Shown here in pieces: positions 24,937-32,734 of a DNA stretch of 64,000 nt (positions within the stretch are counted from its first letter, which is position 1; the number at the start of each line of letters is the position of its first letter). The DNA lies in NCBI GenBank assembly GCA_963695805.1, contig CAVOHV010000003.1:248001-312000 (forward strand), in the 5' to 3' direction. The notes beneath the pieces were generated by a model, which worked only from the letters and a program-made list of their open reading frames with translations, made no database searches and was not told the origin of the DNA. The position numbers and the translations under genes are program-made. The DNA comes from DASUPK01 sp963695805. Lineage in GTDB: Bacteria > Actinomycetota > Thermoleophilia > Solirubrobacterales > 70-9.

Positions 24937-25013
24937 TAAACGGGTTGCCCCTCCCACATGAACGGGTTGCGCCTGGCGGCGCACCCTCGCATTATCGGGG
25001 CACCCTCGCGTGA
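24937..25013 (+). repeat. Dispersed hairpin repeat, outer copy interrupted by a second copy
   Basis: The outer element reads TAAACGGGTTGCCCCTCCCACATG ... TATCGGGGCACCCTCGCGTGA with a complete second element inserted in its loop (24961-24992). Removing the inner copy leaves a normal-length family member, indicating one element landed in another. Confidence 0.7.
24961..24992 (+). repeat. Dispersed hairpin repeat, inner nested copy
   Basis: AACGGGTTGCGCC TGGC GGCGCACCCTCGCAT: perfect GCGCC/GGCGC arms with a very short loop and both conserved ends. It lies inside the loop of the outer copy. Confidence 0.8.
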
Positions 25014-25049
25014 TCAATTTAGACGAGCGGCCCCACGGGCCCCCCGCGC

Positions 25050-25745
25050 CTACTGGACCGTCGCGCTGAGCAGAACCGGGGTTGTCGGAGCGGTCTCGCC
25101 AGGGTGCGGCTCGCGGGTGACCATCACCTTCGTCCCCGCGGTCAGGTGACCGTCGACGGCGGTCATCGCCCTGCCGCTCGGGTCGGGAATGAAGTTGGAG
25201 GAGGGCCGCAGGCTCTGGCCCTTGGCCACCCAGACCTGGTAGACCTGCCGCCCCTTCAGCGGTCCCAGGCCCTGCAGGTCGAGCATCGAAGACTGTTCGC
25301 CGACCGCGAGGGTCCCGCGGATTCCCTGCTGGGCCACGACCGGCACGGTGCTCCCCTCCGGGCCACCTGATCCATCGTTGCCGGCGATCTCATACCCGCC
25401 GATCGCGGCGATCACGATGGCCAGCCCGACCGCAATGGCGGGCCGCGCGAACAGGCCGCGCCAGCCACGGCGACGGGGGCGCCACGCCGTCGTCTCACGC
25501 TCGGCGCCTGAGCGCGCCACGTCCGCCCGCACCTCGGCGAGCACCCGCTCGCGCAGCTCGGGCGGCGGCTCGAGCTGCTCGACGGATTCGCCGAGGAGAG
25601 CCACCGCCGGCACCAGGGCCTCGAGCTCCCGCGTGCAGCGGGCGCAGCTCGGCGTGTGGGCCTCGATCTCGCGCCGCTCGCCGGGCTCGAGAGCGTCGAG
25701 CGCGAAGGCGACGAGATCGTCCCGATCGGGATGCTCGCCGTTCAC
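25050..25745 (-). CDS. Anti-sigma factor, zinc-finger plus RskA-like domain
   Basis: 231 residues. N-terminal anti-sigma domain with the zinc-binding pattern IEAHTPSCARCTRELEAL (H-x3-C-x2-C), a membrane span near residues 100-122 (AIAVGLAIVIAAIGGYEIAG) and an extracellular RskA C-terminal domain (LPPLKGRQVYQVWV-like: LGPLKGRQVYQVWVAKGQSL). Holds the partner sigma factor at the membrane until cleaved. Its ATG overlaps the sigma stop (ATGA), confirming the pairing. Confidence 0.92.
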   Translation of the reverse strand: MNGEHPDRDDLVAFALDALEPGERREIEAHTPSCARCTRELEALVPAVALLGESVEQLEPPPELRERVLAEVRADVARSGAERETTAWRPRRRGWRGLFARPAIAVGLAIVIAAIGGYEIAGNDGSGGPEGSTVPVVAQQGIRGTLAVGEQSSMLDLQGLGPLKGRQVYQVWVAKGQSLRPSSNFIPDPSGRAMTAVDGHLTAGTKVMVTREPHPGETAPTTPVLLSATVQ

Positions 25746-26323
25746 CAGCCCTCCGCCAGGGTCGCTCTGATCTTGTCCATGCCGAGTCGCATCCGCCCCT
25801 TGATCGTTCCAAGGGGCTCATTGAGCATCTCCGCGATCTCGGAGTGGCTGAAGCCGCCGAAATAGGCCAGTCCGATCACCCGGGACTGATCCTCGGGCAG
25901 CTCCTGGATCGCGCCACGGACCTCCTCCGCCGTCTCCCTGCGCACGGCCTCCGTATCGGTGAGCTCCTCGGCCGCATGCCGCTCCAGGATCTCATCGCCG
26001 CCTGCGGCGAGCTTCGGGGAGCGGCCGGACTCCTTGCGCAGCAGGTCGATCGCCCGGTTGCGAACGATGCCGAGCGTCCAGGCCCGCACACTGCCGCGGG
26101 CGCGGTCGTAACGGGCACCGCTGCGCCAGATCGAGAGCAGCGCCTCCTGCGTGACGTCCTCCGCCGCGGTGCGACTACCGACGATCCGGTAGGCGAGCGA
26201 ATAGGCCGCCCCCGCGTGGCGGTCGTAGAAGACCTCGAAGGCGAGGGGGTCCTCACGAGCGACCAGGGGCATCAGGTCCTCGTCGCCGAGGCGCTGGAGC
26301 TCCGCCCGGGTCACCGCGACCAC
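25742..26323 (-). CDS. ECF sigma factor, SigK-like
   Basis: 193 residues. Region 2: FEVFYDRHAGAAYSLAYRIV, EDVTQEALLSIWR, RGSVRAWTLGIVRNRAIDLL. Region 4: LPEDQSRVIGLAYFGGFSHS, EIAEMLNEPLGTIKGRMRLG. This is the SigK-type ECF group that pairs with RskA anti-sigma factors, which is the gene following it. Regulated by membrane stress through proteolysis of the partner in known cases. Diverges from the DUF4383 gene. Confidence 0.93.
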   Translation of the reverse strand: MVAVTRAELQRLGDEDLMPLVAREDPLAFEVFYDRHAGAAYSLAYRIVGSRTAAEDVTQEALLSIWRSGARYDRARGSVRAWTLGIVRNRAIDLLRKESGRSPKLAAGGDEILERHAAEELTDTEAVRRETAEEVRGAIQELPEDQSRVIGLAYFGGFSHSEIAEMLNEPLGTIKGRMRLGMDKIRATLAEGW

Positions 26324-26407
26324 CGCGAGTGATCTACTTGACTACCTCCCACGCATATGGCTACGAGCAGCACGTCAATTTGGATCATCCAGCGCAAGGA
26401 GGTGGCG

Positions 26408-26851
26408 ATGGAGGAAGCAAGCCCAGCAAGGCTCTACTGCCTGCTGGTGGGCGCGGTGCTCGTGATAGCCGGGATCATCGGATTCTTCTACGAGGCGAGC
26501 TTCGCGACGGGAGACTCGATCCGGAGCGAGAACGTCTTCGGGGTCCTGTCGGTGAACGGCTGGCACAACCTTGTCCACATCGCGATCGGTGCCCTACTGC
26601 TGATCGCCGCGGGATCCGCCGCGCGCGGAGCGGCCCTCTTCGTGGGACTCCTCTACATCGTCCTGTGCGTGCTGGGCTTCATCGCGACCAGCGACAATGG
26701 GATCGGCTTCATCGCCGAGAGCGACGCACTGTTCAAGCTCGTGCCCGTCAACAACGAGGACAACGTCCTGCACCTGATCCTCGGGATCACCGGCGTGATC
26801 GCCTTCTACGCCTCCCGCCCGATGGGCCGGGCGGCGGCCGCCCAGCCCTAG
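26408..26851 (+). CDS. DUF4383 membrane protein
   Basis: 147 residues with four membrane helices: LYCLLVGAVLVIAGIIGFFY, WHNLVHIAIGALLLIAAGSA, AALFVGLLYIVLCVLGFIAT and VLHLILGITGVIAFYASRPM. The NGWHNLVH motif is typical of DUF4383. Start ATG 26408 has AGGAGGTGGCG in front; an ATG at 26357 is rejected. Divergent from the SigK-like gene, so it may be a target of that sigma factor (inference). Confidence 0.8.
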   Translation: MEEASPARLYCLLVGAVLVIAGIIGFFYEASFATGDSIRSENVFGVLSVNGWHNLVHIAIGALLLIAAGSAARGAALFVGLLYIVLCVLGFIATSDNGIGFIAESDALFKLVPVNNEDNVLHLILGITGVIAFYASRPMGRAAAAQP

Positions 26852-26857
26852 GCGCGA

Positions 26858-27226
26858 CTAGTCGCGGCGGTTCCGCACCTGGTCTCGGACCTGATCGGCG
26901 ATGTCCGTGACCTGATCCGCCAGCCCTGAGAGCCGCGAGGGCTGTTTGCTGCCTCGGCGCCTGAGCTCCACGAGTACCAGTCCGCCGGCGGCAATCCCGC
27001 CCGCGGCAATCGCGGCCGCAGGCCGAACCCAGTTGCGCGGGTCGCGCAGCGAGCGCAGCTCGGATTCGGAGAGCTCCTCGGCCCACGCGGAGAGCTCCTC
27101 GGCGGCTGCCTCGGTGACCGCACTGAGCGTCTCCTCCACCCGGCTGGCGAGGTTCTCGGGAGGCTCGATCGGCCGAAGCGCGGAACGCAGCAGGCTCTCG
27201 ACGTCCTGGCTCGGCTCAGCTGCCAT
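26858..27226 (-). CDS. Single-span membrane protein downstream of an ECF sigma factor (candidate anti-sigma or sensor)
   Basis: 122 residues. Cytoplasmic N-terminus with helices (SQDVESLLRSALRPIEPPEN), one membrane span near 76-98 (AAAIAAGGIAAGGLVLVELR) and a basic/acidic C-terminal helix VTDIADQVRDQVRNRRD. It overlaps the end of the upstream sigma gene (stop at 27216), the arrangement seen for sigma/anti-sigma pairs, but no zinc motif is present. GTG 27232 is an alternative start. Confidence 0.6.
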   Translation of the reverse strand: MAAEPSQDVESLLRSALRPIEPPENLASRVEETLSAVTEAAAEELSAWAEELSESELRSLRDPRNWVRPAAAIAAGGIAAGGLVLVELRRRGSKQPSRLSGLADQVTDIADQVRDQVRNRRD

Positions 27227-27773
27227 CAGCACTCATCCCCTCCTCGAGCTGCTTGATCGCACGGTGGATCAACACCTTGGTGGCACCATCCGAACGGCCG
27301 AGAGCCCGCGCGATCTCGCGGTTGTCCATCCCGAGCGCGAAGCGCATGATCAGGGCATCGCGGCGGTCATCGGGCAGGTACTGGAGGTGCTCCATGACGC
27401 TCTTCAGCTCCTCCCGCCCCTCGACGATCCGCTCGGTGCCGTGCGGTGCTGCGATCGGCTCTGACTCGTCCAGGACCCGCTGCGGGCGGCGGGCACGGTC
27501 GCGGTGGTAGTTGGAGGCGAGGTTGTGTGCGATGCGGATGAGCCACGGTCGCAGCGGGCGGCCGTTCGACTCCCGTCGCGCGCGCTCGAAATGGCGGTAG
27601 GCCTGCAGGAAGGCCTGTTCGGTGACGTCTTCGGCGTCGTGGTGATTGCCGACGCGGTAGTAGGAGTAGGAGTAGACGTCGCGGAGGTGATCGCGATAGA
27701 GGTTCTCGAAGGCGCGGTCGAGCTCCGCCTTCGACTCCTCGGCGGGAGCCGAGGACTTCTCCGAGTCGGACAC
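27216..27773 (-). CDS. ECF-type RNA polymerase sigma factor
   Basis: 185 residues. Region 2: FENLYRDHLRDVYSYSYYRV, DAEDVTEQAFLQAYRHF, RPWLIRIAHNLASNYHRDRA; region 4: LPDDRRDALIMRFALGMDNR, EIARALGRSDGATKVLIHRA. GTG 27773 is chosen because TACGCT lies 8 nt upstream; the in-frame ATG at 27824 adds a non-conserved lead. Partner is probably the overlapping membrane protein. Confidence 0.9.
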   Translation of the reverse strand: MSDSEKSSAPAEESKAELDRAFENLYRDHLRDVYSYSYYRVGNHHDAEDVTEQAFLQAYRHFERARRESNGRPLRPWLIRIAHNLASNYHRDRARRPQRVLDESEPIAAPHGTERIVEGREELKSVMEHLQYLPDDRRDALIMRFALGMDNREIARALGRSDGATKVLIHRAIKQLEEGMSADGS

Positions 27774-27792
27774 AGAGCAAGCGTACCCCGGG

Positions 27793-29478
27793 TCATGCGG
27801 CCCGTCCTCCCGCCGCGGGCTCACGCCGGAGCCGCTCCGCCTGCCTGACCCTCGCCATCCACTCGCCAGGCGAGAGCTCGCCCGCGATCAGCCCCGAGAG
27901 GCCGTCGAGCGCCGAGCTGCCCATGCCCGACTTCCGCACGGCCTCGGCGATCAGCGGTACCGAATCGAGCGCCTCCGAGGCCTGGCCGATGATCCCCGGA
28001 ATCTGCTCGGCGGGCGTGCCCTGCCCGAGCAGCTCACCGGCCCGCCGGTTGCGGCTGCCCTCGGCGAGGATGGTTGCGGTCAGATCGCCGACCCCGGCGA
28101 TGCCGGCGAAGGTCTCATGCTGAGCGCCGCGCGCCAGGGCGTAGGCGACGCACTCCCGCCACACCTGGGCGGTGGCGATCCCGGCGGCATTCATGCCCTG
28201 CGACTGTGCCGCCGCGCCCGCGAGCGCAGCCGCGTTCTTGGCCGCCCCAGCGACCTCGACCCCGATCATGTCCTGGGAGCGCTCGCAGACCAGGCCTGCC
28301 TCGTCGAAGACGCTCCCGAGCTGGTCCCGCAGATCCGGGTCGCGGCTGCCGAGCACGAGGGCCGCGGTACCCGACACGGCCTCCTTCGCGTGCGCGGGGC
28401 CGCCGAGCGAGGCGATGGCCCGAGCGCGGACGCGCTCCGAGACGTACTCGGAGGGCAGCACGGCCATCGGAGCGACCATCCCCTTGCTCAGCAGCAGAAC
28501 CGATGCTCGCTGACCGACGCGGTCGCCGATCGCGCCGACTGCCTGCGGAAGGGCGGCCGAGGGGACCGCCAGGCAGACCAGATCGATCCCGGCGAGCTCG
28601 ATTTCGGCGGCTCGCTTGACCGTCAGAGACTCCGGGAGCTCGATGCCCGGCAGGTAGCCCTCGTTCGTGCGCGTCTCGTTCATCTCCTCGGCGCGCTCTT
28701 CGGTCCGGGTGCCGAGCTGCACGTCGAGCCCGCCGCGAGCGAGCAGCACCGCGACCGCCGTTCCCCAGCTTCCGGCGCCGATCACGGCCGCCTTGCGGAG
28801 CGGTGGCAGCCCGCCGAGCCACTCCCACTGGAGCTCGATCACGGGCCAGACCCGCGCGCCGACGGAGTTCGCCAGCGCCGGCGAGGGATCCTCGGTCCGC
28901 GGGAAGGTGAGCGCGCGTCCCATCCGAACCCTGACCTTCTTCGGGCGGATCCTCCAGCCGCGGCGCACCTGCTCGGTGCCGTGAACGGCGACCGGGAGAA
29001 CCGCGGCCCCGGTCTCCAGCGCGAGGCGGCCGAAGCCGCGCCTGGGCCGGCCGAGCGAGCCGGTTCGGTGGCGCGTCCCCTCCGGGAAGATGCAGATCGC
29101 GCCGCCGCGCTCGAGGACCTGGCGCGAGGTGATCAGCGTCTGGTCGTCCGACTGACCGCGGCGCACCGGGTAGGCGCCGATCCGGTTCAGGATCCATCCC
29201 ACCCAGCGCTTCTCGAAGAGCTCGACCTTCGCGACGTAGTGGAGCGGGCGCCGCCAGGGAAGGGAGGCGCCGATCACGAACGGGTCGAGGAAGCTCCGGT
29301 GGTTGGCCACCACGATCAGCGGCCCGGTGACCCTACCGTGCTCGCGTCCGATCCTCACCAACCGGCAGTAGAGGAGGAAGAAGGGGACGAGAAGGAGCCT
29401 CGCGAGCCAATAGAGCGGACGGTTGACGCCGTGCTCGCGGGTGAAGCGGTGATAGGTGAGCAGTCTCTCCTCGTCCAT
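27793..29478 (-). CDS. Fusion of 1-acylglycerol-3-phosphate acyltransferase (PlsC) and glycerol-3-phosphate dehydrogenase (GpsA)
   Basis: 561 residues carrying two full enzymes. Residues about 20-215: PlsC-type acyltransferase with NHRSFLD (His60, Asp65) and FPEGTR (131-136). Residues about 229-553: GpsA with NAD loop VIGAGSWGTA (232-241), EVAGAAKNAAALAGA bearing the catalytic Lys, and VGDLTATILAEGSRNRRAGE. GpsA makes sn-glycerol 3-phosphate and PlsC acylates lysophosphatidate, so one polypeptide covers two nearby steps of phospholipid synthesis. The reading frame is continuous; I see no stop or restart between domains. Confidence 0.92.
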   Translation of the reverse strand: MDEERLLTYHRFTREHGVNRPLYWLARLLLVPFFLLYCRLVRIGREHGRVTGPLIVVANHRSFLDPFVIGASLPWRRPLHYVAKVELFEKRWVGWILNRIGAYPVRRGQSDDQTLITSRQVLERGGAICIFPEGTRHRTGSLGRPRRGFGRLALETGAAVLPVAVHGTEQVRRGWRIRPKKVRVRMGRALTFPRTEDPSPALANSVGARVWPVIELQWEWLGGLPPLRKAAVIGAGSWGTAVAVLLARGGLDVQLGTRTEERAEEMNETRTNEGYLPGIELPESLTVKRAAEIELAGIDLVCLAVPSAALPQAVGAIGDRVGQRASVLLLSKGMVAPMAVLPSEYVSERVRARAIASLGGPAHAKEAVSGTAALVLGSRDPDLRDQLGSVFDEAGLVCERSQDMIGVEVAGAAKNAAALAGAAAQSQGMNAAGIATAQVWRECVAYALARGAQHETFAGIAGVGDLTATILAEGSRNRRAGELLGQGTPAEQIPGIIGQASEALDSVPLIAEAVRKSGMGSSALDGLSGLIAGELSPGEWMARVRQAERLRREPAAGGRAA

Positions 29479-29562
29479 GCCTGGCGCCTCGGTTCCGGAA
29501 GGCAGTAGATCGAAACCCCGCGCGGCGAGCCAGTTACAGGCGGGGGTCCCTTTGCCGAACAG

Positions 29563-30597
29563 CTACCAGGCGGCCTCCAGAATCCCTGCCAGGTCCGAGC
29601 GCTCCACATCCCCTGGTGTCATCTGGGAGAGCTCGGGCCGCCGCATCGCCAGATCGACAACCTCGTCGATCCGGCCGCGATCAGCACCGAGGTCGCCGAT
29701 CCGGCGCTGTCCAGCGAGCCGATCGATTCGCTCCTCGATCCGGTCGGGGCCTGTGCCCAGGGCTTCCGCCAACGCCCCGATCTGCTCAGGCGCACGGGAC
29801 CTCATGGCTTTCATCGTCTGGGGCAGCAGCGCGGCATAGGTCTCGGCGTGCGGGGTGCCGAGCACCCGGACCGCGGTCTGACCGAGGACGTGATGAAGGG
29901 CGAAGCCCGCCCGATCGACCGCGATCGCACAGAGCATGGCACCGACTGCCAGCGCGGCGCGGTCGCGCTCCTCCGCCGGCTGGTCGAGCGCGCCGGCGAT
30001 CAGCTCGGCGCCCCGAAGCGCCGTCTCGCGAGAGATCGGGTCCGCGAGGGGCGTGTACAGCGAATCCGCTCCGTGAGCGAGGGCGTTCAGCGCGGTGGCG
30101 CGCAGCTGAGGCTCGGGGGCGCTGGTCATCGCGTCGGTATAGGCGAGCACGAGGGACGGCCTGACGAAACCGGACACCTCCGACTCGCGGCCGGCCGGCA
30201 GCCGGTGGAAGCCCGTGATCGGCGCGCCGGAGAGCGTCGTGGGGATCGCGGCCACCTCCGCGCCGGTGACCGAGGCGATCGCCTTCGCCGAGTCGATCAC
30301 CCGCCCCCCGCCGAGGGCGATCACCCGGTCGGAGCGGACCTCATCGACGTGGACCGCCGAGGCTTCGTCGACGGGAAGGTCCGGAACCAGATGGACCCGT
30401 CCGGCGGCGTCACGCAGTCCGCCGGCGTCGGCCAGCGCGCGCTCCGTCGAGATCAGCTCGAAGCTCTCCCACCCCTGCCGCCTCAGGGTCTCGACGGGCG
30501 CAGTGGTCGGCCCGCCGTAGAGGAGCAGGGTCCGCAGGTCATCGGAGTACTCGACCCACTCCCGCGCCGCGGGCGGCTGGAGATCGCTGAGGGGCAA
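29563..30597 (-). CDS. Iron-containing alcohol dehydrogenase family protein (maleylacetate reductase-like)
   Basis: 344 residues. Dinucleotide loop ALGGGRVIDSAKAIA, PTTLSGAPITG, and the metal ligands in TALNALAHGADSLY, AGFALHHVLGQ and GTPHAETYAALLP. Short length and the GTPHA motif resemble maleylacetate reductases and 3-dehydroquinate-type relatives. Substrate is unknown; no ring-cleavage dioxygenase lies nearby. Lies directly downstream of tRNA-Thr (start 30597, tRNA end 30599). Confidence 0.82.
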   Translation of the reverse strand: MPLSDLQPPAAREWVEYSDDLRTLLLYGGPTTAPVETLRRQGWESFELISTERALADAGGLRDAAGRVHLVPDLPVDEASAVHVDEVRSDRVIALGGGRVIDSAKAIASVTGAEVAAIPTTLSGAPITGFHRLPAGRESEVSGFVRPSLVLAYTDAMTSAPEPQLRATALNALAHGADSLYTPLADPISRETALRGAELIAGALDQPAEERDRAALAVGAMLCAIAVDRAGFALHHVLGQTAVRVLGTPHAETYAALLPQTMKAMRSRAPEQIGALAEALGTGPDRIEERIDRLAGQRRIGDLGADRGRIDEVVDLAMRRPELSQMTPGDVERSDLAGILEAAW

Positions 30598-30598
30598 G

Positions 30599-30671
30599 AG
30601 CCCGGAGTGGGACTCGAACCCACAGCCTGCCCCTTACAAGGGGGCTGCTCCACCAATTGAGCTATCCGGGC
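30599..30671 (-). tRNA. tRNA-Thr (anticodon TGT)
   Basis: 73-nt cloverleaf on the minus strand: acceptor GCCCGGA/TCCGGGC, D stem GCTC/GAGC, anticodon stem GCCCC/GGGGC with loop CTTGTAA (anticodon TGT), T arm GTGGG-TTCGAGT-CCCAC, discriminator T. CCA is not encoded. Reads ACA (and by wobble other ACN) codons. Its 5' end overlaps the last 10 nt of the upstream PD-(D/E)XK gene. Confidence 0.97.
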
Positions 30672-31123
30672 AATTCATAGTCGCGGGCCCAGCGGATCCC
30701 CTCCTGCTGCCCATTGCGAGTGGGATCAACGCGTAGCCAACCCTCTGTCGCCGGTGCCTCCTCGACGGGAACAGCATAGATCTGCCGCGTCTCTGAACAG
30801 TGAACAAGGAAGACCTCAACTTCTCCCGAGTAGCCGCGGAAGAAGATCTTGCGCCCATTTGTCCGCACGCTCCTGGCAGGAAACCTGATGACGCCATTTC
30901 GGAGTCTCCCCGTCTTGCATTGAGCCCGCACGAATTCGCCGTTGATGTCAAGCACGAGGTCGTATCGCTGATTCGTCCCAAATGGGAGGAGCACCTGGTA
31001 ACCGCGGCGGACAAGTTCGGCGAGGATCGCCGCCTCGGTGCGGAGCCCGACATCCACCGGGTGGGAGCTGGGGGCGCAGGCTTCAGTCCCTTCCTTTCGG
31101 TCGGTTCCATCCAAGCCAAACAT
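30662..31123 (-). CDS. PD-(D/E)XK endonuclease-like protein (group I intron-associated type)
   Basis: 153 residues. Glu in GLRTEAAILAELVRRGYQVL, then NQRYDLVLDINGEFVRAQCK with the D-x(n)-Q-x-K core, and GVIRFPARSVRTNGRKIFF. This matches the family related to the intron-encoded I-Ssp6803I endonuclease, though here it is a stand-alone gene and the neighbouring tRNA-Thr is uninterrupted. Its last codons (CCC GGA TAG) are the first bases of the tRNA. Start: ATG 31123, or GTG 31057 (VDVGLRTEAAI), which begins right at the conserved part. Confidence 0.75.
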   Translation of the reverse strand: MFGLDGTDRKEGTEACAPSSHPVDVGLRTEAAILAELVRRGYQVLLPFGTNQRYDLVLDINGEFVRAQCKTGRLRNGVIRFPARSVRTNGRKIFFRGYSGEVEVFLVHCSETRQIYAVPVEEAPATEGWLRVDPTRNGQQEGIRWARDYELPG

Positions 31124-31335
31124 CCCCGGCCAGATGCAACGAATAGAGCCCTGACCGAAACGAATTTGTGACGAACAACGAGTGAAAGTCAGTTACTCGG
31201 TGCCGTCGACGGCGACCAGAATCCTCCGATGGCGTACCGGACTCCCGGCGGATATCGGCATCGCGGCGGGGATTCCCAACCCGGAAATTTGGGTCTGGAC
31301 ACGAGTCCGCGACAGGGTCCGCCTAGACTGGCCGC

Positions 31336-31662
31336 GTGCCGCCTCTTGAGAAATTCGCTGACTCGCTGAAGGATCCCGCCGCGGCTGCGGCGCGTGGGAA
31401 GTGGCTCGCCCGCGGGGCCTGGCTGTTGGCCGCGGCCGAGGTAGTGGTCGCTGTGCGCAACCACGTCAGCGACCGACTCACCCCAAAGGAGCGCAAGCGC
31501 ATGCTCGAGATCGTCCGCTCCTCCAAGGGCCGCCCGTCGAACCTCTCCGACCGCGAGCGGAAGGAGCTCCGCGCCCTGCTCGGCAAGGTCGAGCCCGGCG
31601 ACCTGGCGAAGAAGGTGGCGACCAGCCCCTTCGCCGGCCGGATGAGGCGCCGCCGGCATTAA
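31336..31662 (+). CDS. Conserved hypothetical basic protein, 108 aa
   Basis: GTG start. One hydrophobic helix (GAWLLAAAEVVVAVRNHV) followed by a basic helical region: SDRLTPKERKRMLEIVRSSK, LSDRERKELRALLGKVEPGD, ending FAGRMRRRRH. Could associate with membrane and nucleic acid. Family name not known to me. Its TAA is also the first bases of a hairpin repeat copy. Confidence 0.65.
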   Translation: MPPLEKFADSLKDPAAAAARGKWLARGAWLLAAAEVVVAVRNHVSDRLTPKERKRMLEIVRSSKGRPSNLSDRERKELRALLGKVEPGDLAKKVATSPFAGRMRRRRH

Positions 31663-31702
31663 ACGGGTTGCGCCTCGCTTCGCTACGGCGCACCCTCGCA
31701 TG
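31661..31702 (+). repeat. Dispersed hairpin repeat, copy 4
   Basis: AAACGGGTTGCGCC, loop TCGCTTCGCTAC, GGCGCACCCTCGCATG. Starts within the stop codon of the 31336 gene, so it lies in that gene's 3' untranslated region. Together with copy 5 it fills the gap to the sigma gene; a direct repeat GACGGCCGCC (31702-31729) sits between them. Confidence 0.85.
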
Positions 31703-31750
31703 ACGGCCGCCCCTCTCGGGACGGCCGCCTGTGCCGTGCCTACCAACATA

Positions 31751-31793
31751 AAACGGGTTGCTCCTCGGCTTCGCCTGCGGAGCACCCTCGCAT
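31751..31793 (+). repeat. Dispersed hairpin repeat, copy 5
   Basis: AAACGGGTTGCTCC, loop TCGGCTTCGCCTGC, GGAGCACCCTCGCAT. The loop itself contains GGCTTCGCC that can extend the stem, giving a strong hairpin that could terminate both convergent genes. Confidence 0.85.
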
Positions 31794-31800
31794 CACGCGC

Positions 31801-32499
31801 CTAGATCTTCACCGCGCGGGAGTCGAGGTGGATGCCCACCTTGCGCTTGACGCGCTGCAGCGCGTTGTCGACCGTCTTGGTGTCACAGTCGAGCCGCTCG
31901 CCGATCACCTCATAGGAGTGACCGTCGAGGTAGAGCGCCAGCACGTGGCTCTCGAGCTCTGACAGCACGCTGGTGAGGCAGGCGACGAGGCTCTCGAGCT
32001 CCTCGCTCGCGATCACCTGGTTGGCCGGGTCCCGAACCGATGGGCCCGGCAGAACCTCCTCCAGCGTCGTTTCGGAATCCTGCCCAGCCGCGGCCGGGGT
32101 CTGGGTGAACGAGACGTACTGGTTGAGCGGGGTGTGCTTGTTGCGCGTCGCCGTCTTCACCGCAGTGATGATCTGGCGGGTGATGCAGAGCTCGGCGAAG
32201 CCTCGGAAGCTGGACTCGCGTTCGGGCCTGTAATCGCGAATCGCCTTGAACAGACCCAGCATGCCTTCCTGCATCAGATCGTCGGCGTCGCCACCGAGCA
32301 GGAAGTAGGACGAGGACTTGACCCGCACGAAGCGCCGGTAGCGTCGCACCAGCTGGTCGTAGGCGTCGGTCCGGCCGTTCTTGGCGAGGGCGACGAGAAA
32401 CTCGTCGTCGGCGCCGGGACCATTGTGACGGGCGCCTTCGGGAACCGCACGACCCTGAACGACCGCATGCTCTTCGGTACTTGGGGTGGGAACTGCCAC
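31801..32499 (-). CDS. Sigma-70 family factor, SigH-like
   Basis: 232 residues. Region 2: AYDQLVRRYRRFVRVKSSSY, LLGGDADDLMQEGMLGLFKA, IRDYRPERESSFRGFAELCI; region 4: LSELESHVLALYLDGHSYEV, DCDTKTVDNALQRVKRKVG. This resembles the SigH (Spo0H) type found in Firmicutes and common in Thermoleophilia. Start GTG 32499 is backed by AAGGAGGTT five bases upstream; an in-frame ATG at 32658 is rejected. Target genes unknown. Confidence 0.88.
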   Translation of the reverse strand: MAVPTPSTEEHAVVQGRAVPEGARHNGPGADDEFLVALAKNGRTDAYDQLVRRYRRFVRVKSSSYFLLGGDADDLMQEGMLGLFKAIRDYRPERESSFRGFAELCITRQIITAVKTATRNKHTPLNQYVSFTQTPAAAGQDSETTLEEVLPGPSVRDPANQVIASEELESLVACLTSVLSELESHVLALYLDGHSYEVIGERLDCDTKTVDNALQRVKRKVGIHLDSRAVKI

Positions 32500-32734
32500 A
32501 GCAACCTCCTTGACGAGTGTCCTGTGGCGCCCAGTTCCTCCCCTGAGGCGCCCTATATGGGTGTCTCCATCAGGCTCGACCTGAGGTTCACCCTTGTCTG
32601 GCGCAGCCAGCCTAACGCCGGATCCCCGGATGTCAACCACCGTTCGTGGCCGATGCAATTCCGATTGCAGGACCGGCCCCGTCCACCACGAAGCCGCGGA
32701 GGTCCCGTTTCACGCAATCGAGGAGAGGGCAACG
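32500..32734. other. Divergent intergenic region between sigma factor and membrane protein
   Basis: 235 nt without a convincing gene. It holds the AAGGAGGTT ribosome site of the sigma gene at its left end and GAGGAG for the membrane protein at its right end. I see no clear -35/-10 pair and no repeat copy. Confidence 0.5.

Noticed and set aside
24937..25017. N-terminal extension of the rhomboid protein to 25017
   Set aside because: The extra codons are entirely hairpin repeat sequence; the zinc finger starts right after ATG 24936.
31124..31335. A gene in the 212-nt gap between the endonuclease and the 31336 gene
   Set aside because: No frame with coding character or start signal; I see only a possible promoter area and no repeat copy.
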